Part shown: piece after piece, positions 9,205 to 17,519 of the stretch | How the letters are laid out: every line of letters begins with the position of its first letter | Position numbering within the stretch: position 1 is the first letter of the stretch | Assembly (NCBI GenBank): GCA_016720745.1 | Contig: JADKKA010000007.1 | Span: 69,291 to 133,290 of the forward strand | Direction: 5' to 3' | From: Chitinophagaceae bacterium | GTDB lineage: Bacteria; Bacteroidota; Bacteroidia; Chitinophagales; Chitinophagaceae | Length of the DNA stretch: 64,000 nucleotides | Position numbers and translations under genes: made by a program | The notes under the pieces: generated by a model | What the model was told of the DNA's origin: nothing | The model's input: only the letters and a program-made list of their open reading frames with translations | Databases searched by the model: none

Positions 9205-9280
9205 TCAATCTAATTAATCATCTTTGCGGCATTCCTGTTATAAGGAATGGTAACAGCCGAAAGCTTAAACAGCGACAACA

Positions 9281-10783
9281 ATGAATCAGCCATCCTCTTT
9301 AAAAGTTTATAATTCCTATACCAGACAGAAAGAAATCTTTCAATCCATTACACCCGGACATGTGGGTATGTATGTGTGCGGACCTACGGTGAGCGGTGAA
9401 AGTCACCTGGGTCATGCCCGCCCCTATATCACTTTTGATGTGGTTTTTCGTTACCTGCAACACCTGGGGTATAAAGTACGCTATGTACGCAATATCACAG
9501 ATGCGGGGCATTTTGAAGAAGAGGGCCGGGAAGCAGAGGATAAGATTTCAAAAAAAGCGGTACTGGAAAAACTGGAACCCATGGAGCTGGTGCAGAAATA
9601 CACCAATCTCTATCATTGGGCTATGGAACAGTTCAATACGCTCAAGCCCACGATCGAACCAACGGCTACAGGGCATATTGTGGAGCAGATTGAAATGATT
9701 AAAACGATCATTGAAGCAGGATATGCCTATGAGTCTAACGGCTCCGTGTATTTTGATGTAAAAAAATATGCGGCCTCACATGATTATGGTAAACTAAGTG
9801 GAAGGGTGATTGATGAATTACTGGAAACCACCCGGGAACTGGAAGGACAGGAGGAGAAAAGAGATTCTGCTGATTTTGCACTTTGGAAAAATGCCGCACC
9901 GGAACATATCATGCGCTGGCAAAGTCCCTGGGGGGTAGGTTTCCCCGGCTGGCATATTGAATGCTCGGCCATGGCCACCAAGTACCTGGGGGCGCAGTTT
10001 GATATTCATGGAGGTGGAATGGATCTGTTGTTCCCGCACCATGAAAGTGAAATTGCCCAGAGTACCATCTGCAATCATACAGCCCCGGTTCGTTACTGGA
10101 TCCATAATAATATGATCACCATCAACGGCCGCAAGATGGGGAAGAGCTATAATAATGTGATCAAATTGACGGAACTCTTCAGTGGTGATCATGCGGAGCT
10201 CAGCCAGGCCTATCACCCGATGGTGGTTCGTTTCTTTATCCTGCAAAGCCATTACCGCAGCACACTGGATTTTAGTAATGAGGCTTTACAGGCTGCAGAA
10301 AAAGGATTGAAAAGATTATGGGATGCCTATGAAAAATTACCGTTACTGGTTGCAGCACCGGGAAGCACCGCTACGGATGCTGAATTGGAAAACAAAGTAA
10401 AAAAACTGGTAGCTGAGTTTGAGGAATACATGAATGATGATTTTGGTACGGCAAGGGTGCTGGCCAATATTTTTGAACTGGTGCCTGTTATTAATTCCAT
10501 GAAGGATGGGATCATCCCTGTTTCATCTATCAGTGCTGAGACTATGGCCTGGATGAAAAAGCAGTTGCGGATATATATAGAAAATATATTCGGACTTAAA
10601 GCGGTGAATGAAGCTGATAATGAAAAGCTAAAGGGGGTGATGGATCTGCTGATTGCCATCCGGAAAGAAGCAAAAACCAAGAAGGACTTTGTGACTTCTG
10701 ATAAAATCCGAGATGAACTGGCCCGGCTGGGGATCAGTCTTAAAGATGAAAAAGGCGGAGGAATGAGCTGGGCGGTGGAGTGA
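9281..10783 (+). CDS. cysS: Cysteinyl-tRNA synthetase
   Basis: Charges tRNA-Cys with cysteine; class I synthetase, cytoplasmic, essential, 500 residues. The HIGH-type motif is HLGH (residues 42-45). Zinc ligands are Cys33 (YVCGPTV), the Cys in ECSAMATKYLG, and the His/Glu of FPHHESEIAQ. The KMSKS signature appears as KMGKS, a common variant in this phylum. The C-terminal DALR-like helical region is present. The ATG at 9281 follows a 170-base leader containing the Cys-rich peptide and stem-loop, suggesting regulation by the supply of charged tRNA-Cys. Confidence 0.96.
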   Translation: MNQPSSLKVYNSYTRQKEIFQSITPGHVGMYVCGPTVSGESHLGHARPYITFDVVFRYLQHLGYKVRYVRNITDAGHFEEEGREAEDKISKKAVLEKLEPMELVQKYTNLYHWAMEQFNTLKPTIEPTATGHIVEQIEMIKTIIEAGYAYESNGSVYFDVKKYAASHDYGKLSGRVIDELLETTRELEGQEEKRDSADFALWKNAAPEHIMRWQSPWGVGFPGWHIECSAMATKYLGAQFDIHGGGMDLLFPHHESEIAQSTICNHTAPVRYWIHNNMITINGRKMGKSYNNVIKLTELFSGDHAELSQAYHPMVVRFFILQSHYRSTLDFSNEALQAAEKGLKRLWDAYEKLPLLVAAPGSTATDAELENKVKKLVAEFEEYMNDDFGTARVLANIFELVPVINSMKDGIIPVSSISAETMAWMKKQLRIYIENIFGLKAVNEADNEKLKGVMDLLIAIRKEAKTKKDFVTSDKIRDELARLGISLKDEKGGGMSWAVE

Positions 10784-10814
10784 GGAGGGATTTTGCTGCG
10801 CAATCAGAGAAAGT

Positions 10815-10970
10815 ATTACCGCAGAGAACAAGAGAACGCTGAGTTTACGCAGAGATATTTTGTCCATAGGACTCTAGGAGCGCTCTTAGCTGTCTTTGCC
10901 TACAGGGTTCTGAGAGGGATTATATTTCTCTGCGTAAACTCTGCACCTCTCGTTCTCCGCGGTGAACTCT
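10815..10970. repeat. Large imperfect inverted repeat (CGCAGAGA family), copy 1
   Basis: The left arm, about 10816-10859, contains CCGCAGAGAAC and GAGTTTACGCAGAGATAT. The right arm, about 10921-10966, contains the reverse complement in order: ATATTTCTCTGCGTAAACTC and GTTCTCCGCGGTGAA. The loop is about 60 bases. A second copy of the family is at 14846-15113. It has no open frame and resembles a non-autonomous interspersed repeat. The rest of 10784-11129 holds no gene that I can support. Confidence 0.7.
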
Positions 10971-11129
10971 TTCTCGCGCCTTCGCGGTTTAACCCCCTCC
11001 ATATCCGTTTTATTCAACACAACTCACTCCCTCTCTACCCCGATTCACGAACTCCAACCCACGATTCACTCCTGCGGCCATACCCATACCCGTTTGATGA
11101 TGTTATAATCTTAAACAAAATCAAACTAT

Positions 11130-12089
11130 ATGGAACTCAAAAAATTGCTACACAAAACCATGCTTTTCGGAACCCTGGGTATGGCTGTTTTTGTTACAGG
11201 ATGTGATAAAGACGATGATCCCGTGGTGACCAACACGATTACTGATATCGTAGTAAAGAATGATAATTTCAGCACCCTCGAAGCGGCGGTGATCAAGGCC
11301 AATGCACAGGGCACGCTTAGCGGAACCGGCCCCTTCACCGTTTTTGCCCCCGATAACACTGCCTTTACCGCTTCCGGTATTACCAGCACCGTGTTGAATT
11401 CCCTGACCCAGGCACAGGCTTCCAATATCATCCTGTACCATGCCATTGGTGCTAAAATTCTGGCCGCTGATGTACCGGCCGGACCAAATGCAAAAGTAGT
11501 TACTGCCAGTGGCGACTCTGTTTTTGTAACCAAAAATGCCAGTGGTGTTTATATCAACGGTATCAAAGTGAATACTGCTGATGTGGGTGCTGATAATGGC
11601 GTGATCCATATTATTGGCCGTGTACTGATGCCCCCATCCGGCAATATTGTGGAAACTGCAGTAGCCAGCGGACTGGATTCACTGGTTAAAGCCGTGACCC
11701 GTGCTACTACCGCTCCTGGTGGTGACCCTACACTGGCCAGCACCCTGAGCACAGCCAAACTCACTGTATTTGCGCCTACCAATGCCGCCTTTACCCAGTT
11801 ACTCGGGGCATTGACACTGACAGATATCAACCAGATTCCCATTGCCACCCTTCTGGCCGTATTACGTTACCATGTGGTAGGCAACCGGGCTTTCTCCTCT
11901 GACCTGGCCAATGGCAATCTCGCTATGCTCGCCGGCGGAAATACCACCATCAACCTGACAGGTGGAGCAGGTGGCGGCCCCAGCATCAAGGGCAATGGAA
12001 ATGGTGCCAACGTGTCCAATATCACCGCCACGAACATTATGTGCCGGAACGGTGTTGTACACCTTATCGACAGGGTTTTGTTACCATAA
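11130..12089 (+). CDS. Lipoprotein with two fasciclin (FAS1) domains
   Basis: A 319-residue surface or periplasmic lipoprotein. The lipobox cysteine is Cys25 (FVTGC), followed by an acidic DKDDD stretch, a signal linked to surface export of lipoproteins in this phylum. FAS1 domain 1 spans about 35-165 and domain 2 about 170-319; both show the FAPDNTAF or FAPTNAAF H1 motif and the final VHLIDRVL or IHIIGRVL H2 motif. FAS1 proteins mediate adhesion. The gene is single, with a strong hairpin 33 bases downstream. Confidence 0.92.
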   Translation: MELKKLLHKTMLFGTLGMAVFVTGCDKDDDPVVTNTITDIVVKNDNFSTLEAAVIKANAQGTLSGTGPFTVFAPDNTAFTASGITSTVLNSLTQAQASNIILYHAIGAKILAADVPAGPNAKVVTASGDSVFVTKNASGVYINGIKVNTADVGADNGVIHIIGRVLMPPSGNIVETAVASGLDSLVKAVTRATTAPGGDPTLASTLSTAKLTVFAPTNAAFTQLLGALTLTDINQIPIATLLAVLRYHVVGNRAFSSDLANGNLAMLAGGNTTINLTGGAGGGPSIKGNGNGANVSNITATNIMCRNGVVHLIDRVLLP

Positions 12090-12121
12090 TATAAGCAGCA
12101 GTTGAGGTTCTTATGAAAACC

Positions 12122-12151
12122 GGTCAGTCCCGTGCAGTTGCGGGACTGACC
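12122..12151 (+). terminator. Hairpin after the fasciclin gene
   Basis: A perfect 11-base-pair stem (GGTCAGTCCCG / CGGGACTGACC) with an 8-base loop. It lies between the fasciclin stop and the histidine kinase start. It lacks a T run after it, so it could be a processing or partial terminator signal. Confidence 0.7.
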
Positions 12152-12170
12152 TTCCTGGTAAATAAAGACT

Positions 12171-13202
12171 ATGTTATTCCATCACCGATACAGGTATATA
12201 TTCATGTTATTGCTGGCACTGTATGCCTTTCTGAATACAGCGCTTTGCAACGTGTATTATTACTTCAAAATTGAAGTAGCCTGGTACCATGCCCTGCTCA
12301 CTGTGGGTCTGGTTACTTTTTTAACCTGGGAAGGCAACCGGCTGATCAAACCCTTTATGAAAAAAAGATTCCTGACAACCAGAAATAATCTGCGTTTTCT
12401 GGGTTTCTTCTATATAGCCGGCAATATCATCGCCCTTGCCGCAGCCGTGCTTTCTGTATACTTGGTCGGGGGTTTAATTTATGGGTACGACTGGGAACAA
12501 AACTGGAACCCGCTCAAGCTGAACCTGATCTATGCCACCCTCATTAATTTATTTCTCCACCTGGTCAATGCCATCCTTTTTTTCTTAAGGGAATACCGGC
12601 AAAAATGGTCGGAAGCGGAAGAACTGCGCCGCAGCAGCCAGCAGGCACAGCTCCAGCTCATCCGGAGCCAGGTCAATCCGCATTTTCTTTTCAATAACCT
12701 GAATGTGCTCTCCGGAATGGTCATCAAAGACAATCCCGAAGCCAATCATTTTATAGAAGAATTTTCTAAAGTGTATCGTTACATCCTGAATAATCAGCAA
12801 AAAGAACTGGTAGAATTAAGGGCCGAGCTGGATTTTGTTCAGCCCTATTTATTCCTGCTGGGAAAAAGATTTGAAGAAGGACTGGAAGTGAATATCCGGA
12901 TTGCAGACGAATATAAAAACTGGCATGTAGTGCCTGCAGCACTGCAAATGCTGATTGAAAATGCCATCAAACATAATGTGGTCAGTCGCCAGAAACCCCT
13001 GCATATTGATATCCATACCAATGGCAATCAAACCCTTGTTATAAAAAACAATCTACAGCCCCGGCTGCTCAAAGAACCATCTACCCGGACCGGGCTGCAG
13101 AATATCCGCAAGCGCTACGAACTTATCAGCGGAAAAGACGTTATGGTCAAAGAGGCGGAGGGATATTTTGAAGTCAGCCTCCCCCTGTTGCGATTAAACT
13201 AA
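12171..13202 (+). CDS. Sensor histidine kinase, LytS/YehU type
   Basis: A 343-residue membrane kinase. Four hydrophobic helices occupy about 5-30, 38-55, 75-105 and 115-140; no separate periplasmic sensor domain is visible. The His_kinase (pfam06580) domain starts with the phospho-acceptor motif SQVNPHFLFNN, His171. An N-box follows in LIENAIKHNVV and a G-box in TRTGLQNIRKRY. Signal unknown. It is followed 4 bases later by its LytTR response regulator, so the two form an operon. Confidence 0.92.
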   Translation: MLFHHRYRYIFMLLLALYAFLNTALCNVYYYFKIEVAWYHALLTVGLVTFLTWEGNRLIKPFMKKRFLTTRNNLRFLGFFYIAGNIIALAAAVLSVYLVGGLIYGYDWEQNWNPLKLNLIYATLINLFLHLVNAILFFLREYRQKWSEAEELRRSSQQAQLQLIRSQVNPHFLFNNLNVLSGMVIKDNPEANHFIEEFSKVYRYILNNQQKELVELRAELDFVQPYLFLLGKRFEEGLEVNIRIADEYKNWHVVPAALQMLIENAIKHNVVSRQKPLHIDIHTNGNQTLVIKNNLQPRLLKEPSTRTGLQNIRKRYELISGKDVMVKEAEGYFEVSLPLLRLN

Positions 13203-13206
13203 AACC

Positions 13207-13956
13207 ATGAAAGTCGTTATTGTAGAAGATGAAAGGATTGCAGTGGAAAGACTGCTCACCCTGCTGAAACAGTACGATGAAAGTATTGAAGTGGTGGCAT
13301 GTCTGGAAAGTATTGATGAGACGGTGCAGTACCTGAAAAAGTCAGCCCATCCCGATCTGCTGCTGCTGGATATTCATCTGGCAGACGGACATAGTTTCGA
13401 GATTTTCAAACAGGTGAATTATAACCGTCCCGTGATTTTTACAACAGCCTATGATCAATATGCACTGGAGGCTTTCAAAATTTTCAGCATTGACTATATC
13501 CTGAAGCCGGTAACCCTGGAAGCATTGGCGGGGGCATTTAATAAACTGCGTTCACTGCCGGCCGGTCTCCCGACTGATTTCAGCAGGGTCATGTCAATTT
13601 CTGATGCCAACCGGTTTAAAAAAAGATTTGTAGGGAAGGTTGGCCAGCGTTTATTTTTTATTCAGACAACAGATATCGCTTTTTTTCAGGCAGATAATAA
13701 AATTGTTTACCTGATTGATAAGGATGCCAACCGCTATGTGGTGGAATACACGTTGGAACAATTAAGCGAAATGCTGGATCCGCAGCAATTCTTCCGCTTG
13801 AACCGGAGCTTTATTGTCGGTATTCATGCCATTCAACAGGTAAAACCCTGGTTCAACAGCCGATTGAAACTTTCTGTGGCCGGTCAAAATGCAAGTGATG
13901 ATATGGTCGTTAGCCGCGACCGGGTGGCCGAATTCAGACAATGGGCCGAAGCCTGA
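13207..13956 (+). CDS. LytTR-family response regulator
   Basis: A 249-residue transcription factor. The receiver domain (1-120) has the acidic pocket Glu7-Asp8, phospho-acceptor Asp55 (LLLDIHL), Thr in FTTAYDQYA and Lys in ILKPV. The LytTR DNA-binding domain (about 140-247) carries FFRLNRSFIV and VSRDRVAEFR. Phosphorylated by the neighbouring kinase, it probably controls few genes; the target promoters cannot be read here. Confidence 0.93.
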   Translation: MKVVIVEDERIAVERLLTLLKQYDESIEVVACLESIDETVQYLKKSAHPDLLLLDIHLADGHSFEIFKQVNYNRPVIFTTAYDQYALEAFKIFSIDYILKPVTLEALAGAFNKLRSLPAGLPTDFSRVMSISDANRFKKRFVGKVGQRLFFIQTTDIAFFQADNKIVYLIDKDANRYVVEYTLEQLSEMLDPQQFFRLNRSFIVGIHAIQQVKPWFNSRLKLSVAGQNASDDMVVSRDRVAEFRQWAEA

Positions 13957-14084
13957 TCTTCATTACTAATACTTCTTCCATTCTACTTTTTTCAAACGCT
14001 TCAACTTCTTCTTAAGGGGGATTAAATTTTTACATCTGCCGGTATAATCGGATGGAAATTGTATTTTCAGCGTGTAGATTATGT

Positions 14085-14232
14085 GGTAGTACTGTTGAGG
14101 GTAGAGTGATGAGAGTAGAGTGATGAGTTAAGAATTATGAGTGTAGAGTAACTTGCTATCAATAGTACAATCTGCTTAAAGTACACCCCAATACCTAATA
14201 CCCAATTCCTAATACCTAATACCCAATCCTCT
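14085..14232. repeat. Degenerate short-repeat patch before the glycosylase gene
   Basis: Repeats of GTAGAGTGATGAG (about 14100-14150) and of AATACCTAATACCCAATTCC (about 14186-14226). It belongs to the same families as the patches at 0.9, 36.3, 37.4 and 39.8 kb. The preceding part, 13957-14084, shows nothing recognisable. Confidence 0.65.
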
Positions 14233-14237
14233 CTTTC

Positions 14238-14840
14238 ATGCACTATGTCAAACACCTCTCCAAAGACCCCCTACTTAAACCATTGATCAAACAGCATGGT
14301 GTGTTTACCCTGAAGAAGCAGCACAATCTTTGTCTGTATCTCTGTTATTCTATCATGAGTCAGCAGCTCAGTACCAAGGTGGCCAAAATAATTAAGCAAC
14401 GCTTTCTGGATTTGTATGGTGGAGAACCCCATCCGCAGCAGATACTGGATACCCCTTTTGAAAAACTGAGAGGGATCGGATTAAGTAATGCCAAGGTCAG
14501 TTATGTTCAAAATGTGGCCCGCTTTGAACTGGAACAGGGGATGGATCACCGCAAACTGGCAAAAATGGATAATGAAGAAGTGATTGCCTATCTCACCCAG
14601 ATAAAGGGTGTGGGCCGGTGGACAACGGAGATGCTGCTGATGTTTGCTCTCTGCCGGGAAGATTTGTTTGCCATTGATGACCTGGGATTGCAGCAGGCAG
14701 TGGTGGGCTTATATGGGTTAAAGAACAGAAAGAAAAAGACAAGGGATGCGGCAATTCTGAAAATAGCAGCGCAGTGGGCACCGTATAGAACCTATGCCTG
14801 TATGTATTTGTGGAGGTGGAAGGATAATCCGCCGGGTTGA
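14238..14840 (+). CDS. DNA-3-methyladenine glycosylase II-like (HhH-GPD)
   Basis: A base-excision repair enzyme of 200 residues that should remove alkylated purines. The helix-hairpin-helix motif is IKGVGRWTTEML (about 122-133) and the catalytic aspartate is Asp148 in FAIDDLGLQQA. It lacks the N-terminal AlkA domain, which places it with the short AlkA-like proteins common in bacteria. Start ATG at 14238 follows directly after a repeat patch. Single gene. Confidence 0.9.
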   Translation: MHYVKHLSKDPLLKPLIKQHGVFTLKKQHNLCLYLCYSIMSQQLSTKVAKIIKQRFLDLYGGEPHPQQILDTPFEKLRGIGLSNAKVSYVQNVARFELEQGMDHRKLAKMDNEEVIAYLTQIKGVGRWTTEMLLMFALCREDLFAIDDLGLQQAVVGLYGLKNRKKKTRDAAILKIAAQWAPYRTYACMYLWRWKDNPPG

Positions 14841-14845
14841 GGGAT

Positions 14846-15113
14846 TTCACCGCGGACCTGCCTGCCGGCAGGCAGGGAATTAGAGGGGCTGAGGTAACGC
14901 AGAGAGATCTAACCGCTCGAAGAGTCCTATGGACAAAGACACGAGGACGCTCGAAGAGTCCTTTGGACGAAGGAACGCTAAGATTTGTTTCCTGAAACCC
15001 AGTCTACTGAAATAATTCATCAAATCTCTCTTTGCGTTCCCTTGCGCCTTTGCGCCTTAGCGGTTAGATCTCTCTGCGAAATCTCCCCATCCTCTTTTCT
15101 CTGCGGTGAATCT
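14846..15113. repeat. Large imperfect inverted repeat (CGCAGAGA family), copy 2, with nested palindrome
   Basis: The left arm starts TTCACCGCGG at 14846 and includes AACGCAGAGAGATCTAACCGCT. The right arm includes AGCGGTTAGATCTCTCTGCG and ends CTCTGCGGTGAA near 15110. The interior holds direct repeats of CTCGAAGAGTCCTNTGGAC (about 14917 and 14950). The perfect 20-base palindrome at 14857-14876 sits inside the left arm, as if inserted. No coding frame is supported in this stretch. Confidence 0.7.
14857..14876. repeat. Perfect 20-base palindrome, copy 2 of the CCTGCC family
   Basis: CCTGCCTGCCGGCAGGCAGG reads the same on both strands. Relatives are at 4511-4530 and 62258-62280. Here it interrupts the arm of a larger inverted repeat. 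Confidence 0.75.
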
Positions 15114-15137
15114 CCCAATCCTTCTTACATTCGATCT

Positions 15138-15764
15138 ATGAAAAAAATAATCCCGCTCATCGCCTTAGCCTGTCTTTCCATCAGCGCCCATCGCCCCTCT
15201 GCCAAGGGCTTTGTTTCTATTTTTGATGGAAAGAGTTTTGACGGCTGGAAAGTGGGAAAGAATGCCGCCAGTTTTAAAATTGAGGATGGCGCGATCGCAG
15301 TGAACGGGGAAGTGGGGCATTTGTATTACGACGGACCAGTAATGAGTCATCTGTTCACCAATGTCGAAATCAAACTGGATATTATGACCACACCCGGCTC
15401 TAATTCGGGTGTTTATTTTCATACCAGCTATCAGGATGAAGGCTGGCCACAAAAGGGCTATGAAGTACAGGTGAATAACAGTCATACCGACTGGCGCCGC
15501 ACCGGCAGTTTATGGGCAATACAGGATGTAAAAGAAACACCGGTAAAGGACAATGAGTGGTTTACCATGCACATCAAAGTAAAAGGAAAGCTGGTGACCA
15601 TACTCCTCAATGATAAAATAGTGGTCGAATACACAGAGCCAGAGAATGTTCAACGACCCAAGGGCATGGAGCAGCGGTTGATTGATAAAGGCACATTTGC
15701 CTTACAGGCGCATGATCCCAAGAGTAAAGTATACTTCAAAAACATAAAAGTAAAAGCCTGGTAA
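15138..15764 (+). CDS. Secreted DUF1080 (3-keto-disaccharide hydrolase-like) protein
   Basis: A 208-residue exported protein with a signal peptide at the ATG at 15138 (KKIIPLIALACLSISA); the open frame extends upstream into a repeat and should not be used. The concanavalin-like DUF1080 fold starts at FVSIFDGKSFDGWKVG, with SGVYFHTSY and YEVQVNNSHTDW as further family motifs. Members hydrolyse or bind 3-keto sugars in Bacteroidota. Single gene with no sugar operon nearby, so the substrate is open. Confidence 0.85.
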   Translation: MKKIIPLIALACLSISAHRPSAKGFVSIFDGKSFDGWKVGKNAASFKIEDGAIAVNGEVGHLYYDGPVMSHLFTNVEIKLDIMTTPGSNSGVYFHTSYQDEGWPQKGYEVQVNNSHTDWRRTGSLWAIQDVKETPVKDNEWFTMHIKVKGKLVTILLNDKIVVEYTEPENVQRPKGMEQRLIDKGTFALQAHDPKSKVYFKNIKVKAW

Positions 15765-15810
15765 ACCGATTGCACAAATCTGACGAAAGTCAACTTGCCA
15801 TTGATAAATA

Positions 15811-16395
15811 TTATTGCGCTAAAGCCTTTTTGAACTGCTGATCCAGTAATGTCAGCAATTCATTACCTGAGTCTTTTCCACCGGGCCAGCTGATCAGGAC
15901 AAATGACAAGTTCCCCTGCCTGTTTACTATTACGGAAAATGGATAAAAGGATATCTTTTTCAGTGAATCAATATTGGCCTGTGGCATACGGGCTATTTGA
16001 AAAAGAAATGGTTTTTTGGAAAGGAATGATTTGATGCGATCTTCTTTGTCAAATGTCAGGGCAATAAATGCTGTGCTGTCTGACCTGTATTTTTTTTCAA
16101 GTTCGTTCAGCACAGGGATCTCTGCAATACAGGGCTGGCAGGCTACAAACCAGCAATTAATAAATACTGTTTTTCCTTTCAGGTATGTTTGGGTAATGGA
16201 AAGACTGTCTAATGTTGTCAGGTCTGGCAAAGGAAAACGATCGCCATGATAAGCAATATACGAAGCGGTAATACCGGCCGTATCCGAAAAAGCATATTGC
16301 TTTTTATTATCAGAAATCACCCGCTGTTTCCTGCCTTGGGCTTTTGACCCCTGGGCCAGCAACAGACTGAATAGTAAAATGCCAAATATTTTCAT
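15811..16395 (-). CDS. TlpA-like periplasmic thiol-disulfide oxidoreductase
   Basis: A 194-residue protein from the ATG at 16395, which starts a clear signal peptide (KIFGILLFSLLLAQG). The thioredoxin fold carries the redox motif CQPC in INCWFVACQPCIAEIP. The usual cis-Pro loop is replaced by KISFYPFSVIVNRQG, with Pro in a shifted context. It probably reduces or maintains thiols in the periplasm. Divergent from the DUF2975 gene. Confidence 0.85.
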   Translation of the reverse strand: MKIFGILLFSLLLAQGSKAQGRKQRVISDNKKQYAFSDTAGITASYIAYHGDRFPLPDLTTLDSLSITQTYLKGKTVFINCWFVACQPCIAEIPVLNELEKKYRSDSTAFIALTFDKEDRIKSFLSKKPFLFQIARMPQANIDSLKKISFYPFSVIVNRQGNLSFVLISWPGGKDSGNELLTLLDQQFKKALAQ

Positions 16396-16590
16396 TTGAG
16401 ATGACTGAACTTGATGAGCCGATAAAATGGATCGGCAGGGAATAGCACCAAACAAACGCTAATAGCAGCCTTTATATTTCAGCCCCCTTTACTGAAATTA
16501 CAAAAGAACGATTGGCCGGATCATTTAAAGTTGACCAGTCCGGTATTAGCACCTGGCCAGTGCTCAAAAATGTTAAAAACTAAAAATTTA

Positions 16591-16621
16591 TTGTTTATCA
16601 ATAAATAATTTCCTATATTTG
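16591..16621 (+). promoter_or_regulatory. Promoter of the DUF2975-XRE pair
   Basis: TTG at 16591, a 20-base spacer, then TATATTTG at 16614-16621, matching the Bacteroidota -33/-7 layout. Transcription would start near 16626, 13 bases before the ATG at 16639. Confidence 0.65.
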
Positions 16622-16638
16622 CTAAATAATCGCCAATC

Positions 16639-17193
16639 ATGGAAATCAGAATCACAACAAAACATATCCTTTGGGTATTGTATATCCTGGCCTGGATCAT
16701 CTTTATCGGTTTGAGTATAGAAGCAGGAGGTATCCTTTTCAATTCGTTTTATACCATGTTTATCAAACCAATGGGAGCACAGTTTTTCTGGAATAAAATG
16801 GATTTGTCGGGACTCTATGCAGCAGACAAGGTTTATTTTATTATCGTTACTGTTCTGATGAGTATAGTGGCCATCCTGAAAGCCATTCTTTTTTACATCA
16901 TCATCCGGGCCATCCATCACAGGAAACTGGACTTCACACAGCCCTTTAATAAGGCCTTACCCCGTTTTATTTCCAGTCTGGCCTGGCTGGCCATTGGCAT
17001 TGGTCTCTTTTCCAGCTGGGGAACCAATCAATCGAAAATCCTTTTAGCCAAGGGCATCAGCATTCCCGATATTCAAAAAATGGGATTTGGCGGAGCAGAT
17101 GTCTGGTTCTTTATGGGAGTGATCCTGATCGTGATTGCCCAGATCTGTAAACGCGGAGTGGAAATACAAACTGAAAACGACTTAACTATATAA
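16639..17193 (+). CDS. DUF2975 family membrane protein
   Basis: 184 residues with four hydrophobic helices (about 10-33, 65-92, 110-130, 155-175). The layout and its partner, a small XRE regulator starting 3 bases after its stop codon, match the widespread DUF2975-XRE pair. Function unknown; the pairing suggests that the membrane protein tunes the regulator or is controlled by it. An exact promoter precedes it. Confidence 0.8.
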   Translation: MEIRITTKHILWVLYILAWIIFIGLSIEAGGILFNSFYTMFIKPMGAQFFWNKMDLSGLYAADKVYFIIVTVLMSIVAILKAILFYIIIRAIHHRKLDFTQPFNKALPRFISSLAWLAIGIGLFSSWGTNQSKILLAKGISIPDIQKMGFGGADVWFFMGVILIVIAQICKRGVEIQTENDLTI

Positions 17194-17196
17194 GAT

Positions 17197-17409
17197 ATGG
17201 CGATAATAGTTAACCTGGATGTGATGATGGCGAAAAGGAAAATGTCGCTGAATGAATTGTCGGAGAAAGTCGGCATCACCCTTTCCAATTTATCCATCCT
17301 TAAAACCGGTAAGGCAAAGGCCATTCGATTCTCTACACTGGAAGCGATTTGCAAAATACTGGATTGCCAGCCTGCAGACATTTTAGAATTTAAACCGGAT
17401 GTAAAATGA
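17197..17409 (+). CDS. Small XRE-family (Cro/CI-like) transcriptional regulator
   Basis: A 70-residue protein that is almost entirely one helix-turn-helix domain: MSLNELSEKVGITLSNLSIL is the HTH, followed by FSTLEAICKILDCQPADIL, the typical end of the YozG-like family. It lies 3 bases after the DUF2975 gene, so the two are cotranscribed. It probably regulates its own promoter at 16591-16621. Confidence 0.88.
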   Translation: MAIIVNLDVMMAKRKMSLNELSEKVGITLSNLSILKTGKAKAIRFSTLEAICKILDCQPADILEFKPDVK

Positions 17410-17519
17410 TGATCATCTTAACATTGCTGCCCGTTTTTGTCAGGATTGGTTTTTGGGCCGGCGGACTTCGGTACTGGTCAGCACTGTGGTAGCCTTGAAT
17501 GGATAGCAATACAATCCAT

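Noticed and set aside
10793..11206. A 137-codon plus-strand frame between cysS and the fasciclin gene
   Set aside because: It runs through the large inverted repeat and into the fasciclin gene in another frame; composition is that of repeat sequence.
14985..15137. Upstream 51-codon extension of the DUF1080 frame
   Set aside because: It is encoded by the right arm of the inverted repeat; the ATG at 15138 starts a normal signal peptide.
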